DNA of 64,000 nt from Clarireedia homoeocarpa (Eukaryota > Ascomycota > Leotiomycetes > Helotiales > Rutstroemiaceae): assembly GCA_001465935.1 (NCBI GenBank), contig LNKV01000041.1, positions 236,336 through 300,335 of the forward strand. The letters are read 5' to 3'. Within the stretch, counting starts at the first letter, position 1, and every line of letters begins with the position of its first letter. The notes under the pieces were generated by a model. That model had not been told where the DNA came from. It worked only from the letters and a program-made list of their open reading frames with translations, and did no database searches. The position numbers were made by a program, and so were the translations under genes. Below are positions 11,149 to 23,301 of the stretch, piece after piece.

Positions 11149-13094
11149 TCAAGCCTTTTCAAATTCGCTCCCGCCTCTCCTCACAAGACTCCCTAAGAAA
11201 CTCCCCTTACACACCCTCCCCATATCCATCCCCTCTCCCTCCTCCCCACTACTCCCTTCAACCTCCCCCTCCTTAATAATCCACACATTCCCCAACCCTA
11301 CACACGCTCCCACACCCAACCACATAAAACTCGTAATTGCAAAAAAAGCCACCACAACCCCCTTCTTCGCGACATCCCTCACATCATCGGACGACGTCCC
11401 CATTTCCATACTCTCCACCCCCGACACCACGATGCCTTTCCCCGCGAGATGGCTGTTGAAGATATTCAGCATAATCGTCAATGCGAGCGTGCCTCCCAGC
11501 GACGAAGAAAGCGACATCATCGACACCAACGACGCCACGTGTTTGGGATAATACCCAATTGCATGCAACGTGCCCGGCATTAAGCGAATCCCCGTGCCGA
11601 CTCCTGTCAGAGCAAGCATGCCATAGACAGTAGGTAAATGACCCCAGGAGATGGCTGCAGCAAGAAGCGTGATGCCTAACGGTTCGATGACTGTTCCAAA
11701 GAAAAGCGGATACCAGGTCTGTCGCGGGAAGACATTGACGGCGAAAATAGCCATGTAGACACCGAGGCCCAATCCCGGAATATAATACAAAAGATTCTTG
11801 CCGCTTTCGCCGGAAGATAGTTGCAGAATGAGCGCGAAGTAGATGTCAACGAAGTAGAAGACGGCGTACATGGCCATGCCGGTGATGAAGTTGATGTACA
11901 TGAGGAGACCTGCGTTGCGGCTGAGGATGAGGTTTAGGGGGAGCATAGCGCGGCGATAGGGGTATTTGCGAGCGAGGAGGGAACCAGGTCGCATGAACGA
12001 TTCCCAGATTAGGAAGAGGATAAGGAGGAGAATGCCGAGAATGAGGGGAATGATCACTTTGACGGAGGACCAAGGGTAGTATGCGCCGGCCCAAGTGATG
12101 GCGAGGATGAAGAGGCCCATACCGAAGAGGAAGAGGAATTGCCCGCCGAAATCGATTGTTAAGAGACGGCGGAGGAATGTCGCGGAGCCAGTCATCTCGG
12201 CCCCATTGTCGATGCGGGTGATGGGTTGAGGACCGAGAAGGAGGGGGCGGAGAAGGAAGTGAGCTAGAATCATGCCGAGGACTGCGATTGGGATGTTGAT
12301 TATAAAACACCATCGCCATGAGACTTGAGTTAGGTAGCCTCCGATGGTGGGTCCCACGCCATAAGCGATACCTCCGATGACGGCGAAAGAGCTGTTGTTC
12401 TTTGCGTTGTCTCGGAGTGATACTTTGTCTGCTAGTAGAACTTTCGTCAAGATGAGAAGACCTGAACACCCTATTCCTTGCAGAGCTCGACCGAATAGGA
12501 ACATAGTGAAGGCACTTAACGGTGCACCAGCGCAGAGTGCACTTCCAATAAGTGCCAGAATCAATGCTGATTGCAGAGCAGCATAACGACCAAATATGTC
12601 TGCAATTTGGCCCCAGGCGGGTATAAAGGTTGTTGCTGTGAGGTTGAATGCGGAGATGATCCAATTTAGTTGCGAAACTTGATCTTGAAGTATGTCAGCA
12701 GCAATTCAAGGTATTGAAATTCATTTGGAGGGATGAGCTCACTGAAATCCGAAGCGATAAATGGTAATGCGCCGGCAATGATAGTAACATCTAGTGCTTG
12801 TATCATATACGGCAGCATAAGACCCGCAGTAAGCTTCCACCTGTACGATGATGCAGCTCGTCGATCTTCTTTGCAAAGCGTACAAGGTGAATCATAACTT
12901 ATATCTGCATTGCTCTTTCTGGTGTTAGATGTAGCATCCATATCCTGGTTCGGTAGTGTTTCGAGCGGTATCGACGCGGACTGTTCTGCTGATAGATCGA
13001 GTCGAATACTTCTATGTTTGCAAGGGACAATTGGCGCTGGAGCAGCAGGTTCTTCCCTTGTAGCCTTCCATTTTTTGTATAAATATATGGCCAT
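11149..13094 (-). CDS. Major facilitator superfamily transporter, DHA2 (14-helix) type
   Basis: Drug/proton antiporter-like membrane protein of 626 residues from exons 13094-12743 and 12677-11149, with a 65-base intron. The first in-frame ATG is at 13094. A cytoplasmic N-terminus of about 95 residues precedes the helices. Motifs in order are LDVTIIAGALPFIASDF (helix 1), WGQIADIFGRYAAL (motif A region), GRALQGIGCSGLLIL (helix 4) and IAYGVGPTIGGYLTQVSWRW (antiporter motif C region), then FIINIPIAV. These are typical of fungal DHA2 exporters of toxic metabolites, drugs or siderophores. The C-terminus is Gly/Glu-rich. A 307-base spacer separates it from the converging permease. The substrate is unknown. 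Confidence 0.88.
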
Positions 13095-14119
13095 TTCCAA
13101 CTAGAGGTGTTGTATAGAAAAGTTGAAGTCGGGTAGATCGTAGGTCACAATCGATAAAATTGTAGGGTATAATTAATCACTTGATGAGAAACTGAAATAC
13201 ATTCTGCTGGAACCGCCGTAGGTATTTATGAGGGTTCAACTTCATGTGCACCTCAAATAGGAAACCAACATATTGCAGCGACAACATCAGCATGTGGACC
13301 AAGCACTGCCCTATCATCTAGTCAAAAAGGAAATCGCCGACTAGAGCTACTGCTGAAGTATATACTCACGCTCCATCTCAGTGAGATTTCTATCTATATC
13401 CTGCCGTCTAGTTGTGAGATGATGTTATGGCAAATGAAACTATGGTGTCTGAGCCAGGCAAAGTAGTTTGCATGAAGGGAGCCTTCATTCCGCATGCCTA
13501 GAGATGGAAATAAAATATGTTGATGGACAGCGGATGTCTATCTAGCTGAAGGAAGGGGCTGAGAAAAAGCGGACTGAGAGGAGTAAATTAGCAGTCTCTC
13601 ATTCGTCAACTTCCTGCGCACCCAATATAGTAGTTTAGGCGAAGAGTTTTCTGACCACTTAAATTTGACGCAGGCTGACGACCCGCCCAAATGCACGTGT
13701 AGATGTCCCCTATCTCCCCGTTGAAAGACGTAAGCTTAGACGTCTCCCCAAGATGTGCCACTTACTTTATAGATCTACAGATTGCACCGTTATATACTCG
13801 GTCGGTTGATGTTCCAAGGTTTAGACCCTCACTTGGCGTGCCTAGCCTCATCTTCTTCCTCTTTCGAACAACCATTGCGAAAATCGGTCGAATCCCCTTT
13901 GTGACCATTCGTGAAGCAAGAGAGAGTGCGACCATTGCATTTGCAATCTCAATTTGAAGCCAGACAAGTTGACAAGTCTAGAACGGCAGACGCTAGATCA
14001 TCCCTACACGGGATTTTCATTGTAATTAGAGCTAGTGAATCCCTCAACACGACGGGATAGGACGGATTGATTAGACTTGGACACCTAACCTACAATCCCA
14101 CAAGTCCCGTCGAGGAAGC
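13095..14119. other. Divergent promoter region between MFS gene and second regulator
   Basis: About 1 kb with no coding signal. CGACGGGA at about 14051 and its reverse complement TCCCGTCG at about 14106 form a loose inverted pair 55 bases apart, a possible but weak regulatory site. Confidence 0.4.
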
Positions 14120-15878
14120 ATGGTTTTTTGTGGCAAGCCCTCAAAGGCGTGTCATGCATGCTGAGCAAGAAAGACCAAAGTATGTCCCTCAATGTGTCTC
14201 GAATGCAACCATTATCCTTCCTGCATGACACATCCATGAATAAATATATTCGCTAACACTGCTCCCATAGTGTGATGCACTACCCAATGGATGCACGCAG
14301 TGTATGAACGCCGGTAGACAATGTCCAGGATACCGCGCCCAAGTGGACCTAATGTTCCGGGAAGAAACCACCAACGTGATCAAGAAAGTCAAAGCCAAGC
14401 ATGATAAAACAAGACAGAAAACCGAACCCTCAGGATTCCCCATCTCAACTGCATTCCCATCAGGATCAGAATCATCCAATTCATCGCTTGAGCTCGTAGC
14501 AAGGACACCAGCACAACTAGAACAGATAATCTCTCCCACCTGTCTCAACATAACCCCCTCAATCGAAGACCGCGCCACCGCATTCTTCGTCGCCAACTAC
14601 GTGATCAGTGACCATGGGCCCACACGTGGTCACCTCGACCGACTCGCCGACCTCTACGAAGCCGACAGCATCGACGACAACCTTGTAGCCGCAGTGCACG
14701 CTGTCGGTCTAGTCGGATACTCGCACTCGGTCAAAGCCCCCGAACTCCGACATGCAGCGCGATCCCAATACACCAAAGCCCTACGTCTAACCAACGCCGC
14801 GCTCCGCAGCCCCACAGCCGTCAAAAAGGACAGCACCCTCATGGCGATCCTAATCCTCGGCATCTACGAAGTTTTCACCGGCACGAACCAAAAATCCATG
14901 CAAGCCTGGGCGCAGCATATCCACGGTGCCGCCGCCGTCGTCAAACTCCGCGGACCCGAAGCCGTGAAAACCTCCGGCGGTATCCGTCTCCTTATCCACG
15001 TCACCTCCAGCTTGATATTATCATGCATCCAGCGGGATATCCCCCTCCCCAAATACGTCGTCGAGATGCAGAAAGTTGCAGAGCACTCCCTCACGCGCGT
15101 GGACCCGGCGTGGCGCGCGCACAAAACGATGGTCAAATTCACCAAATTCAACGCCCGGTACACCGCCAACCTGCGCACACACACCTATAGCGCAAAAACT
15201 CTCCTAAGCCAAGCTCTTGCTCTTGACGCCGAGTTCCTCGATTTCTTCACCCACGTGCCCGAGGGCTGGGAGATTGAAACCGTGTATACGGATCAAGATC
15301 CGCATTTGGTGTGGAATGGCTGTTATCATGTGTATTACGACCACTGGATCGCGCAGATGTGGAACGCTATCCGCCAGTTGCGCATCCTGCTGCACATCAT
15401 AATCCACGCGCTCATCGTGCAGGATGGCCAGCACATCGACAATCCCGCCGCTGCACTCCAGCTCCAAAACTCCCTGCGCACCATCCAGCACATGCAAGCC
15501 GATATTCTCGCTTCCGTACCGCAGCAAGTCGGCTACCATACCACGCGCTCCACCCAGTCCCAGTCTCAGTCTCAGTCCCAGCCATGGAACGCCTTCCGCA
15601 AAGACAGCGGCTGGGGCGTGGGGTCGGGCGGGGATATCTCCGCGGTGCGCTTCTCCGGCGGGTATTTTTTGCTGTGGCCGTTATTTCTGGTGGGGAATCT
15701 GCCGGGGGCGACGGATGCGGTGCGGGCGTATGTGGTGGGGATTTTGAGGCACATTCAGCTGCATACGGGGGTTCAACAGGCGGGAATGTTGGCGGAGATT
15801 GTGGAGAAGAAGAGGGATATTACGGTATGGGGGGATGGGAGTGTGCTAAGTGCAGAAGAGGATTTTGGGGAGGACTGA
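14120..15878 (+). pseudogene. Zn2Cys6 transcription factor with in-frame TGA in the zinc cluster
   Basis: Exon 1 (14120-14179) and exon 2 (14271-15878), separated by a 91-base GTATGT...CATAG intron, give a 555-codon frame. The N-terminus reads MVFCGKPSKACHAC, then TGA, then ARKTK; exon 2 begins CDALPNGCTQCMNAGRQC. All six zinc-binding Cys are present in C-X2-C-X6-C-X6-C-X2-C-X6-C spacing. The only defect is TGA at 14162-14164, where relatives usually carry Arg, consistent with CGA to TGA. After it the frame is open for more than 520 codons and has the fungal-specific middle region and a Gln/Ser stretch. Re-initiation at the ATG at 14304 would give a protein without its DNA-binding domain. Alternatives are a sequencing error or recoding at the RNA level. 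It is divergent from the MFS exporter and could once have regulated it. Confidence 0.75.
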
Positions 15879-16337
15879 GATGGGGGGGAGCAAGCAAGCG
15901 AAGGAGTGAGTGGGTGGGCGGGAGTTGAAGTGCTGGACTGGCTTGGCTCCCCTTTTTTTTATGCCCCTATTTTCTCCGTTTTGGGTAGGATGTTGTGATG
16001 GAAAGTTAGGCCATGGAGGAGGGTGTCTTTCATACTTCTTTTTACTAGACTGGGCTGGGCTAAAAGGGTTCTTATCTTGTATACTTGATATAATCCGTTG
16101 AAGTGAGAGTATAGTACAGTTACATCCATCCATCACAGCAGCCACCACAACCTACACCAATCCAAAAAGAAGCACAACACAACACACCCACAACACACCC
16201 ACAACATCTCCCATAACAACAACAACAACACAAATACAAACACAAACACAAACACAAAACACGAATACATCTATCCCATCTCACTATACCAACTTAGTAG
16301 ATGAATAAGTACTATCTAAGATATATACCTTATTTTC

Positions 16338-16338
<1 letters not shown>

Positions 16339-16375
<37 letters not shown>
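16339..16375 (+). repeat. Poly-A run of 37 bases
   Basis: An uninterrupted A37 tract. No retroelement coding sequence lies upstream, so it is best read as a simple repeat. Confidence 0.9.
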
Positions 16376-16379
<4 letters not shown>

Positions 16380-16512
16380 CATTCAGAAGAGAAAGAGGAA
16401 AAGGAAGAGGAAGAAAGAGGTTTCTTTCTATAAGTCAACCAACAAACTTGATAGAAGTAAATAAGTAAGTATATAGATAGATGGAGGTTTGATTGTTTGA
16501 TTTTATTGATGT

Positions 16513-16575
16513 AGAGAGAGAGAGAGAGAGAAAAGTATACTAAAGTAAAGTAAAGTAAAGTAAAGTAAAGTAAGA
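16513..16575 (+). repeat. (AG)n followed by (TAAAG)n microsatellites
   Basis: About nine AG units (16513-16530) are followed by about seven units of the pentamer TAAAG (16541-16575). Confidence 0.85.
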
Positions 16576-18117
16576 TAAGAAGATATAGATAGTGTTTATA
16601 TTTTGAAGATACTATAGACTAGACAGCTAGCTATATATATGTATCTATTGATTAGTTCGTCAGTTAGTCAGTCAGTCAGAGTGTCTTTTGGTTTATCAAT
16701 TCTGTATATATATACATACATACCACTTACCAATTTACATCACTAAATACAAAGTACGTCCAAGTTCAAATTACCTGACATTCAATACATAACATCACAA
16801 AGGACAATATAATAAGTATACGATGTTTAGGGAATGCAAGCAATTTGTATTCTCATTCCATATCTCTCCCTACATCCTTCCTTTCCTTCCATTCACTTTC
16901 AAATGGCATGTAAAATCATCTCATCTCATCTCATCTCGATTCCCACCCCCCTATCCCATTCTCAATCATCAATCCACCACCTCCCAAAGCCAAAGCTCCA
17001 TCCCATAATGTCATCGCAAAAGTAAATTCCAAGATCTAGGTCAAGCTTTCTCTCCCATCCCTCAAGCGACCATACAGACCAGCCAACCAACCAGCCAGCT
17101 AAGAGAAGAAGAAAAACTTTGAGAATAGACCTCCCTCAGATCACTAAACTATGTATACACAATATACGACGGCTGTTAAGTGGGAGTATGTAAGTTCCCC
17201 TAATTCCCCTAATTCCCAACAAAATCAAAAGCCACTCCAACCATGCAGAGGGGGTATGTGTCAGGTGTGATCTGAGTCAAATAAAACGCCATCCATTCCA
17301 TCCATTCATAAAAAAGAGTTTCCCAAACGCACTGCAATGTTGAAAATAAATTCAAAAAAAAAAAAAAAACACAACCCATCCAGCAATGATGCAGCCAATG
17401 CAGCCTGCCCCCAAAAACACTCGACCTGCGAAAGGAAAAAAAAAAAAAAAAAAAAAATGAAGCAAAGAAATAGAAGAGGGATCTGAATTCCAATCCAGTA
17501 AAAGAACAGCTCAACCTGTAGCTCCTCCTTGCAATGAAATAGAAGAATGACAAAGGAAATCTGAATGAGCAGAGTGTGGTAAACATGAATCATGTAAATA
17601 TCACCGAGTGATATAGTAAAATCGAGTACGCCATCCCCCCCCATCCACCATGGAATAAACACCAGCGCATGCAAAATACACATTTCAAAATAGCGCAGCG
17701 CGAGCCACTTTTATGACCCCCTCCCTACTTAATATGATGCGACCCTTTCGAACGAAAAACAATTGTAACAACTTGATATGCCGATGCAGAGTATCTTAGT
17801 CTTTGCGAATAATTGCTTGCGCCTTGCTGAAAATGAGATGAAAAATCAGAGAGCTCGTTGGTAACAGAAAATGCCGCACTATAAGGTGAGGTCTGAATAT
17901 TGATCAAAATCGAGTGAGGCGACCAGATGCGCCGTGTGTACAGACAGTAGTACCAAATGATTGTTGTATCGCTGTTTCCAAAAAAGAAAAAGAAAAAAAT
18001 ACAACGCAGGAGGTATCCGCCAATTGAATAAAACACTTCACAAGATATAGTATTACATTATATGTACAATCTGTACAGATGAATGGGAAAGTTGGTGGAT
18101 TTTGAAAGTCGAGATCA

Positions 18118-21100
18118 TTAGTGACCACTTTCGGCGGCGATTTTTGGTGATAGCGGAGTCCGATTGAAGACAGTACGCCCAAGACTTTTAAGGACGCTGA
18201 CACTTTCAGAAGCTTCAGCGTTGACGTAGATGCTGGTTGCTGGTTCAATCTTGATACGACAGAAAAGTGTCGAAAAGAGGAATTGATCTCCATTGGTGTC
18301 GTATAGAGGAAGAGTACGGTGACCCTGTTTAAGACTGCTCAATTTGGCAGTGTAAGTGGCGAGAGGCAAGCCCCTATCACTGTAGCTGTGACCATCTTGA
18401 GAACATCTGACAGTCCAACGAACGAAAACGAGTTCAGGGTATTTGGTCGTCAGGGCGAAGTTGAATTTCTTATTGAAGACCGGATTGAAACCATTTTCCC
18501 GCTCGATATGTGTGCGACGCTTGTGAGGTGCACCAAGTCCAGAAGAACCGTCTTTGCTAGATGCATCAAGCCCGCCTTCACCAACAACACCTTTGGTTTC
18601 TTTGCTCTTGTCGTCAGCATGATAAACTTCAACCTCGACATAAGGATCGACGGTACGACCGGGAGCCAGTCCCTTGGGACGCATGAGCTGCTGAGCCGAG
18701 ATGACATCAATGGAAAAGTTAACATTCTTGCGTTCTCGCTTGATGTGACCAGCCCCTGCTTCCTCGGGGACACTAGGAAGCATCTTTATCTCTCTGAGTT
18801 CGCTAGGTTTCAGGACGTAGCCCGAACGATCAGTGCCACCTGCGAACATAGCATCATTCAATTGCATGCCCAAGTCATGAGTCTGCCAATTGAGAGCAAC
18901 CATCTGGACACTGCGGCGCCAATACTTTAGAGGGTTGAAGTTGGTGGAAGCCACGCGCCACCCGTTAGGGTAAACTCGCATGAGATATCGCATATTGTGT
19001 CTGGTCATCGCACGACGATCACCCTGTGTCTTGCTGTTCCTATCAAATGTCTGCTCCATGAAGGAGAAAATATGGTTGTAAGTTTTGCTCTCAGGATCAT
19101 CAAACCCATGAAACTTGACTCCTGCACTGTAGACACCGAGCTCGCCAAGAACCTTGATTATCTTGCTAGTCTTTTGCTTGCCGTCCCTGGGCATGTCGTC
19201 AGGTCCCTCGCTGTCGCTAGTACCGCTACTTGTGCTGTCTTGAACTTCGATGCCATTTTTACGGTTGCCTGGCTTGACGGTGCTTGCAGCTGAGGTGTGA
19301 TTTGCGGTCCAGTTTTTGGAGCTTGGAAGAGACACACCACCAGAAACCCCAGCGCCCTCGAGCTGTGTAGCAGATACGCGAGGCGAGCTAAGACTGTTGC
19401 CGCGTGGGCGACCATTTGGCTTCAATGCAATGTCCTGGAAGACTCGAGGCTTTCTGACCTTGATCAAAATCCGGCTCATGAGTTGAGAGGGTGTTGGAAG
19501 TACTTCCGCCGAAGGATCTAGAGGCTCAGTGACGAGTGCTGCACCACAAGTATCCTTGATGATCTGAGCCATCAAAGCTTGTTGGGCATCCGAACAGTGA
19601 ACTTCGAGAGAAATCCAGAGTGGAAATTTGGATTTGACAAATGCATACTTTGCAATGGTAGTCATCACGTCAGCAAACAAAATAGAGGTTGTTCTTGTGT
19701 GTCCGTGGACAACAATTGGTCGGCCATCCTTGCCATCCCAACAGTCAACCTCGACACATCTGCAGCCTCTGGAAAGAGCAGAAATGTAAGCTTCAACACT
19801 CGATTCACCGGCGACCTGTCGCCCCAAAAGATAAGTGTTATGGGAGCTGGAGATGAAATATTCATGCAGAGGTCGATCAAGCGTAAAAGTTTCAGGCGCA
19901 TTTTCGAGTGGCATGCTGTGGACGGATGTGAGAAAAGTGGCCAGAGCTTCTTCACTCATTCGCAAAGGCTCGCCTGCCTGCTGGAGATGTTCTCGTGATT
20001 TTGATCGCCTGGAGAATTTGGTGAAGATGGCTTCCCATTTGGCTCGGTCAGTGTCGACATTTTCACCTTGAGTGGTGGCGAGGAAGTTGAGGAATTCATT
20101 CAAGGTAAGGCCCTTCTCCGCATCCGAGGCGAGTTCTTTGTAGATGGCGCGAATATCCTCTCTTCTTTTCATAAGCTTGACAAATTCCTGGAATTCAGCA
20201 AAGTTCAATCGGCCGGTACAGGTGATATCCGCTTGATGAAACCTAGATCTCAAGTAATTAGACGAGGTATGGATGTGAAGGTTTCGGCAAAGACGCTCAA
20301 CCCCAGAAAGGTCGAGGTCCTCTTCATCTTCTGCATGGGGTCTGTCAGCAAATAGCTTGCTCATTTCTGATCGCCAGTAAGCTCGGACGGCCTTCTCATG
20401 GAAAGATGAGAGAGATGCCATGAGGTCCTGTCGATGTTTCGAAATGGCATCCAGGGTTGTGGTCCAAAGATCAAAGGTCTGATCATCGCCGGCAATGAGA
20501 TGCATGACTTTTTGTGAACGACCACTGGATCTATCTGGCACAGCGTACAAAATCGAGAAGAATCGGGGTTCGTGTTCGACCTCGACACCGAATTCTTGAC
20601 GGTAGTTGCGTGCATCGGCGCCGACTCGAATATCCTTAATGTCGTCGATATAGAAGGATTTGGACGGCCTGTTTTTGTCCCACGAGACCTTTGCACTTTC
20701 GGAATCAAGCACTAAGGTGAGTAGCTTTTGTTTCTTCTTGGTAACTTTCGTCATAGTTGTTCCCTGAAGTAGAATTGATGGTATGACTGGTCCAATTCCC
20801 GGTCCCTGTCCGGAGTTGGAGCCAGCGGTCGAGGAGCCAGCGATTGAAACCGCCGAGCTTGGATAGTTATCACGGAACCCCTCTATACCTAATGCAAAGA
20901 GCGGTTCCTCTCTGCCGTCTTCACTAATTTCGTCATCCGAGTCGACCATTGCACTTCTGAGTGCATCCGGCGTAGGATGAGTACTCTCACTTCTCCGTCG
21001 GCGAATCACGGCAGGGCCTGTGCTTTGATCCCGACTTACAGTTTGTGACTGCCTCCTTGTGAGTTTATTCGACAGTCTTCTCATCAGTCCTTGTGGCTTA

Positions 21101-21543
21101 CTGCCGTTGAGCGCTTCGTTCATGGCATTCTGGCTAGGTTTTCGGGAGACGGTTGGGCAAATCGCTTCAGGAAGTTCGAAGGGAGGTGGCCGCACCTCTG
21201 ACTCACGACCACGAGGGCCCTCTGGGGAGACCTGTAGCGAGGAGTTGTTGGTAATAACCTGTGTCGTTTCTGGTGACATGACTGGCGACGCCTGCACAGA
21301 ACTCGAAGTTGTAACGGATGACGCAGACATGGGTACGGATGGCGCGGAGGTTATAGAAGGGAGGAAATCGGTTCGCACACGCGACATGGGATGTCGATTG
21401 GAGGAGGAGGTTCTTCGGTGTGGCAGAGGAGGGTGTGAGGGACTTTGTGGAGAGGATTGTTGTTGTGGTTGTGGAGAATGTCTCGAGGTAGTAGGAGGTA
21501 AGTTAGGGCTCGAGGATAGAGACATGTTTTTATCCAAGCACAT
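18118..21543 (-). CDS. Phosphoinositide-specific phospholipase C (delta-like)
   Basis: Hydrolyses phosphatidylinositol 4,5-bisphosphate to IP3 and diacylglycerol at the plasma membrane. This is a single uninterrupted frame of 1141 residues; an in-frame ATG at 21525 (MSLSSS) is an equally plausible start. A Ser/Pro-rich N-terminal region of about 250 residues is followed by a PH domain (about 253-385), an EF-hand region (about 400-520), the X catalytic box (about 555-700), the Y box (about 805-925) and a C2 domain (about 950-1110). Predicted catalytic histidines are His568 in SSSHNTYLLG and His613 in VVHGHT; the calcium ligands lie in CRCVEVDCWDG and WISLEVHC. The X-Y linker is Ser/Gly-rich and poorly conserved. 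The protein is longer than yeast Plc1 (about 870 residues), mainly through the N-terminus and linker. All domains appear complete. Confidence 0.95.
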   Translation of the reverse strand: MCLDKNMSLSSSPNLPPTTSRHSPQPQQQSSPQSPSHPPLPHRRTSSSNRHPMSRVRTDFLPSITSAPSVPMSASSVTTSSSVQASPVMSPETTQVITNNSSLQVSPEGPRGRESEVRPPPFELPEAICPTVSRKPSQNAMNEALNGSKPQGLMRRLSNKLTRRQSQTVSRDQSTGPAVIRRRRSESTHPTPDALRSAMVDSDDEISEDGREEPLFALGIEGFRDNYPSSAVSIAGSSTAGSNSGQGPGIGPVIPSILLQGTTMTKVTKKKQKLLTLVLDSESAKVSWDKNRPSKSFYIDDIKDIRVGADARNYRQEFGVEVEHEPRFFSILYAVPDRSSGRSQKVMHLIAGDDQTFDLWTTTLDAISKHRQDLMASLSSFHEKAVRAYWRSEMSKLFADRPHAEDEEDLDLSGVERLCRNLHIHTSSNYLRSRFHQADITCTGRLNFAEFQEFVKLMKRREDIRAIYKELASDAEKGLTLNEFLNFLATTQGENVDTDRAKWEAIFTKFSRRSKSREHLQQAGEPLRMSEEALATFLTSVHSMPLENAPETFTLDRPLHEYFISSSHNTYLLGRQVAGESSVEAYISALSRGCRCVEVDCWDGKDGRPIVVHGHTRTTSILFADVMTTIAKYAFVKSKFPLWISLEVHCSDAQQALMAQIIKDTCGAALVTEPLDPSAEVLPTPSQLMSRILIKVRKPRVFQDIALKPNGRPRGNSLSSPRVSATQLEGAGVSGGVSLPSSKNWTANHTSAASTVKPGNRKNGIEVQDSTSSGTSDSEGPDDMPRDGKQKTSKIIKVLGELGVYSAGVKFHGFDDPESKTYNHIFSFMEQTFDRNSKTQGDRRAMTRHNMRYLMRVYPNGWRVASTNFNPLKYWRRSVQMVALNWQTHDLGMQLNDAMFAGGTDRSGYVLKPSELREIKMLPSVPEEAGAGHIKRERKNVNFSIDVISAQQLMRPKGLAPGRTVDPYVEVEVYHADDKSKETKGVVGEGGLDASSKDGSSGLGAPHKRRTHIERENGFNPVFNKKFNFALTTKYPELVFVRWTVRCSQDGHSYSDRGLPLATYTAKLSSLKQGHRTLPLYDTNGDQFLFSTLFCRIKIEPATSIYVNAEASESVSVLKSLGRTVFNRTPLSPKIAAESGH

Positions 21544-22128
21544 TCACTTCCCTCTTTCATAAAAAAGGAAGTGAATTGGATTTTCGATGGCGCAGCTTGT
21601 AAGATCAATTAAAAGCTGAAGACGGGGTTCGAAACAAAAAAGCGTGCAGCTGTAATTGAGCGCATTTCTTTGAGCGTGGTGGTATGGGGGGTGGTTGTAG
21701 TTCGGAGAGGGGAGGGAGCTGCAATTGGATGCGCCGAGCCTTGTAATTACTTTCCTTTTGTATAATTTCGTATCATGTGTAGGTATCAATGAGACTTCGG
21801 ATCTGAAAGATCTTGCATTCGATCGCAGGTAATCGCAGCTGCAGGTTGCTTATTGTGGACGGGGAAGGAACTTTTTTTTTTTCCCCCAGATGCTCGTTGG
21901 AAGGAGGTGAATTTGCGTAGTGTGGTTTATTTTTTTGACTGGGGGTTTGCAAGGGATGTACGCAGTATGGGTATGCGGCCTTTTGGAATGGGGGTTTTTT
22001 TTTTTTCGTTGGTGGGGGGGGGGGAAGGATTTTGGTGGTGAAATGCGATGTTGGCGAAAAGGTATGGGGTTATGCTTGTCGAGGGTCGAATTTCTTTTCG
22101 CTTTGATGAATTGGATGGGATGGGATAG

Positions 22129-22246
22129 GATTGGATTGAGTGAATTGAGTGAATTGAGTGAATTGAATTGGATTGACTGGCTTGAATTGGATTGACTGGC
22201 TTGAATTGGATTGACTGGCTTGACTGGCTTGACTGGCTTGACTGGA
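22129..22246 (+). repeat. Minisatellite of GAATTGAGT, TTGAATTGGATTGACTGGC and TTGACTGGC units
   Basis: Interleaved short units: GAATTGAGT-like copies at 22136-22165, then GGATTGACTGGCTTGAATT repeated about three times, then TTGACTGGC about four times. It lies about 600 bases upstream of the phospholipase C start. Confidence 0.75.
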
Positions 22247-23266
22247 TGGAATGGGAGAAGACGGAAATTGGGCCAGGAAAGTGGTATAGTAATGTGGCGG
22301 CAAAAGAAAGGAGTGAGGTTGTTGTTGTGCAGAGGTGAATATGAGCTGTGAGCAGAGTTGAGTTAAGTTGCGTGAGCTATGAGGTGTGAGGTGTAAAGGG
22401 TGAGGTGTGAGGTGTGAGGTGATGATGTGTGGTGTGTGGTGTGCAGCGCAGTGTGCAGTTTGCGTGCAGTTTGGGTACAGTCTGGTGTGTAGGTGGCAGG
22501 TGCAGGTGGAGGTGCAGGTGTAGGGGCAGGTGCAGCTGCAGCTGCAGGTGCAGGGTGCAAGGTCCAAGGTCCAAAGATGTAAGCTGCACGCTGCAGAGAC
22601 AGGGCAGGCCAGTCGGTCGTCTGTATATAATATAATAAGAACAGCAGGCCCTTTTCGTAGGTCAGGCAAGAAGTCCCGAAAAAGCTTCTCAGCTTTTCTA
22701 TTTCCTTTCCCCTTTGGGACCCTTGGGACCTTGGGCTGAGGATGTCGCTCGAAAAGGAAGAAGCAGAAAAAGAAAACAAGGCAAATTGCCAGCGAATTGC
22801 TTTCCACCTGGATCGGCTTGATAATTGCGGAGGGGAAGAAAAACAAGTGAATAGTTCTCAATGGCTGCAGGTAGATTTGGATAGATGGGTAGATGGGTAG
22901 ATGGGTACAGGAGATAGGTAGCGCTCAGCCAGCCCAGCAATCACTGAACCAGTTTATACTATGTAGTAGGTACGTCCTCTGTCTGCACAAGCGCGCCCAA
23001 GGTCAACGGATGTGCACCGGTTAAAGCAGCCCAGCGGTGGATAGGCGTGGTCCTGCGAATCCACCGCTTCCCCAGTTCGCCCCGTTTGCGTATTTTTAGT
23101 GCGATAAGATGGGATGGGATGGGATGAGGCTTGGGAGGCATGGGATTCGTGCCAAGCCGACGATTATTTATGCTCTTCCGCCAACCTTGACTCTGGATGC
23201 CGGAAATACTGCTGTGGCCTCTATTCTTTTCTGTATGTAATCATGACTTGTGTGATGAGCGTAAGG

Positions 23267-23301
23267 ATGAGCATGAGCATGAGCATGAGCATGAGCATGA
23301 G
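23267..23301 (+). repeat. (ATGAGC)n hexanucleotide repeat
   Basis: About six tandem ATGAGC units, followed by imperfect ATGACT copies. Confidence 0.85.

Larger units (their letters stand above)
15879..18117. other. Low-complexity convergent intergenic region
   Basis: About 2.2 kb between the regulator and the phospholipase C gene, whose stop codons face each other. It contains CACAAA/CAACAA-rich stretches near 16160-16260, the homopolymer and short tandem repeats listed separately, and A15-A24 runs near 17355 and 17437. Both 3' untranslated regions probably lie here. No coding signal was found. Confidence 0.6.

Noticed and set aside
2762..15878. A biosynthetic gene cluster at the left end (regulators, enoyl-reductase-like enzyme, exporter)
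   Set aside because: No core synthase, and unrelated Smr, rhodopsin-domain and permease genes lie between; only the first regulator-oxidoreductase pair looks functionally linked.
16339..16375. Poly-A tail of a LINE-type retroelement
   Set aside because: No reverse transcriptase or endonuclease sequence upstream in any frame; adjacent microsatellites point to simple-repeat expansion.
22070..22861. 263-codon minus-strand frame
   Set aside because: It is made of repeat-derived Ser/Gln/Thr/His/Cys-rich sequence over the minisatellite and CAGGTG-type runs, with no domain.
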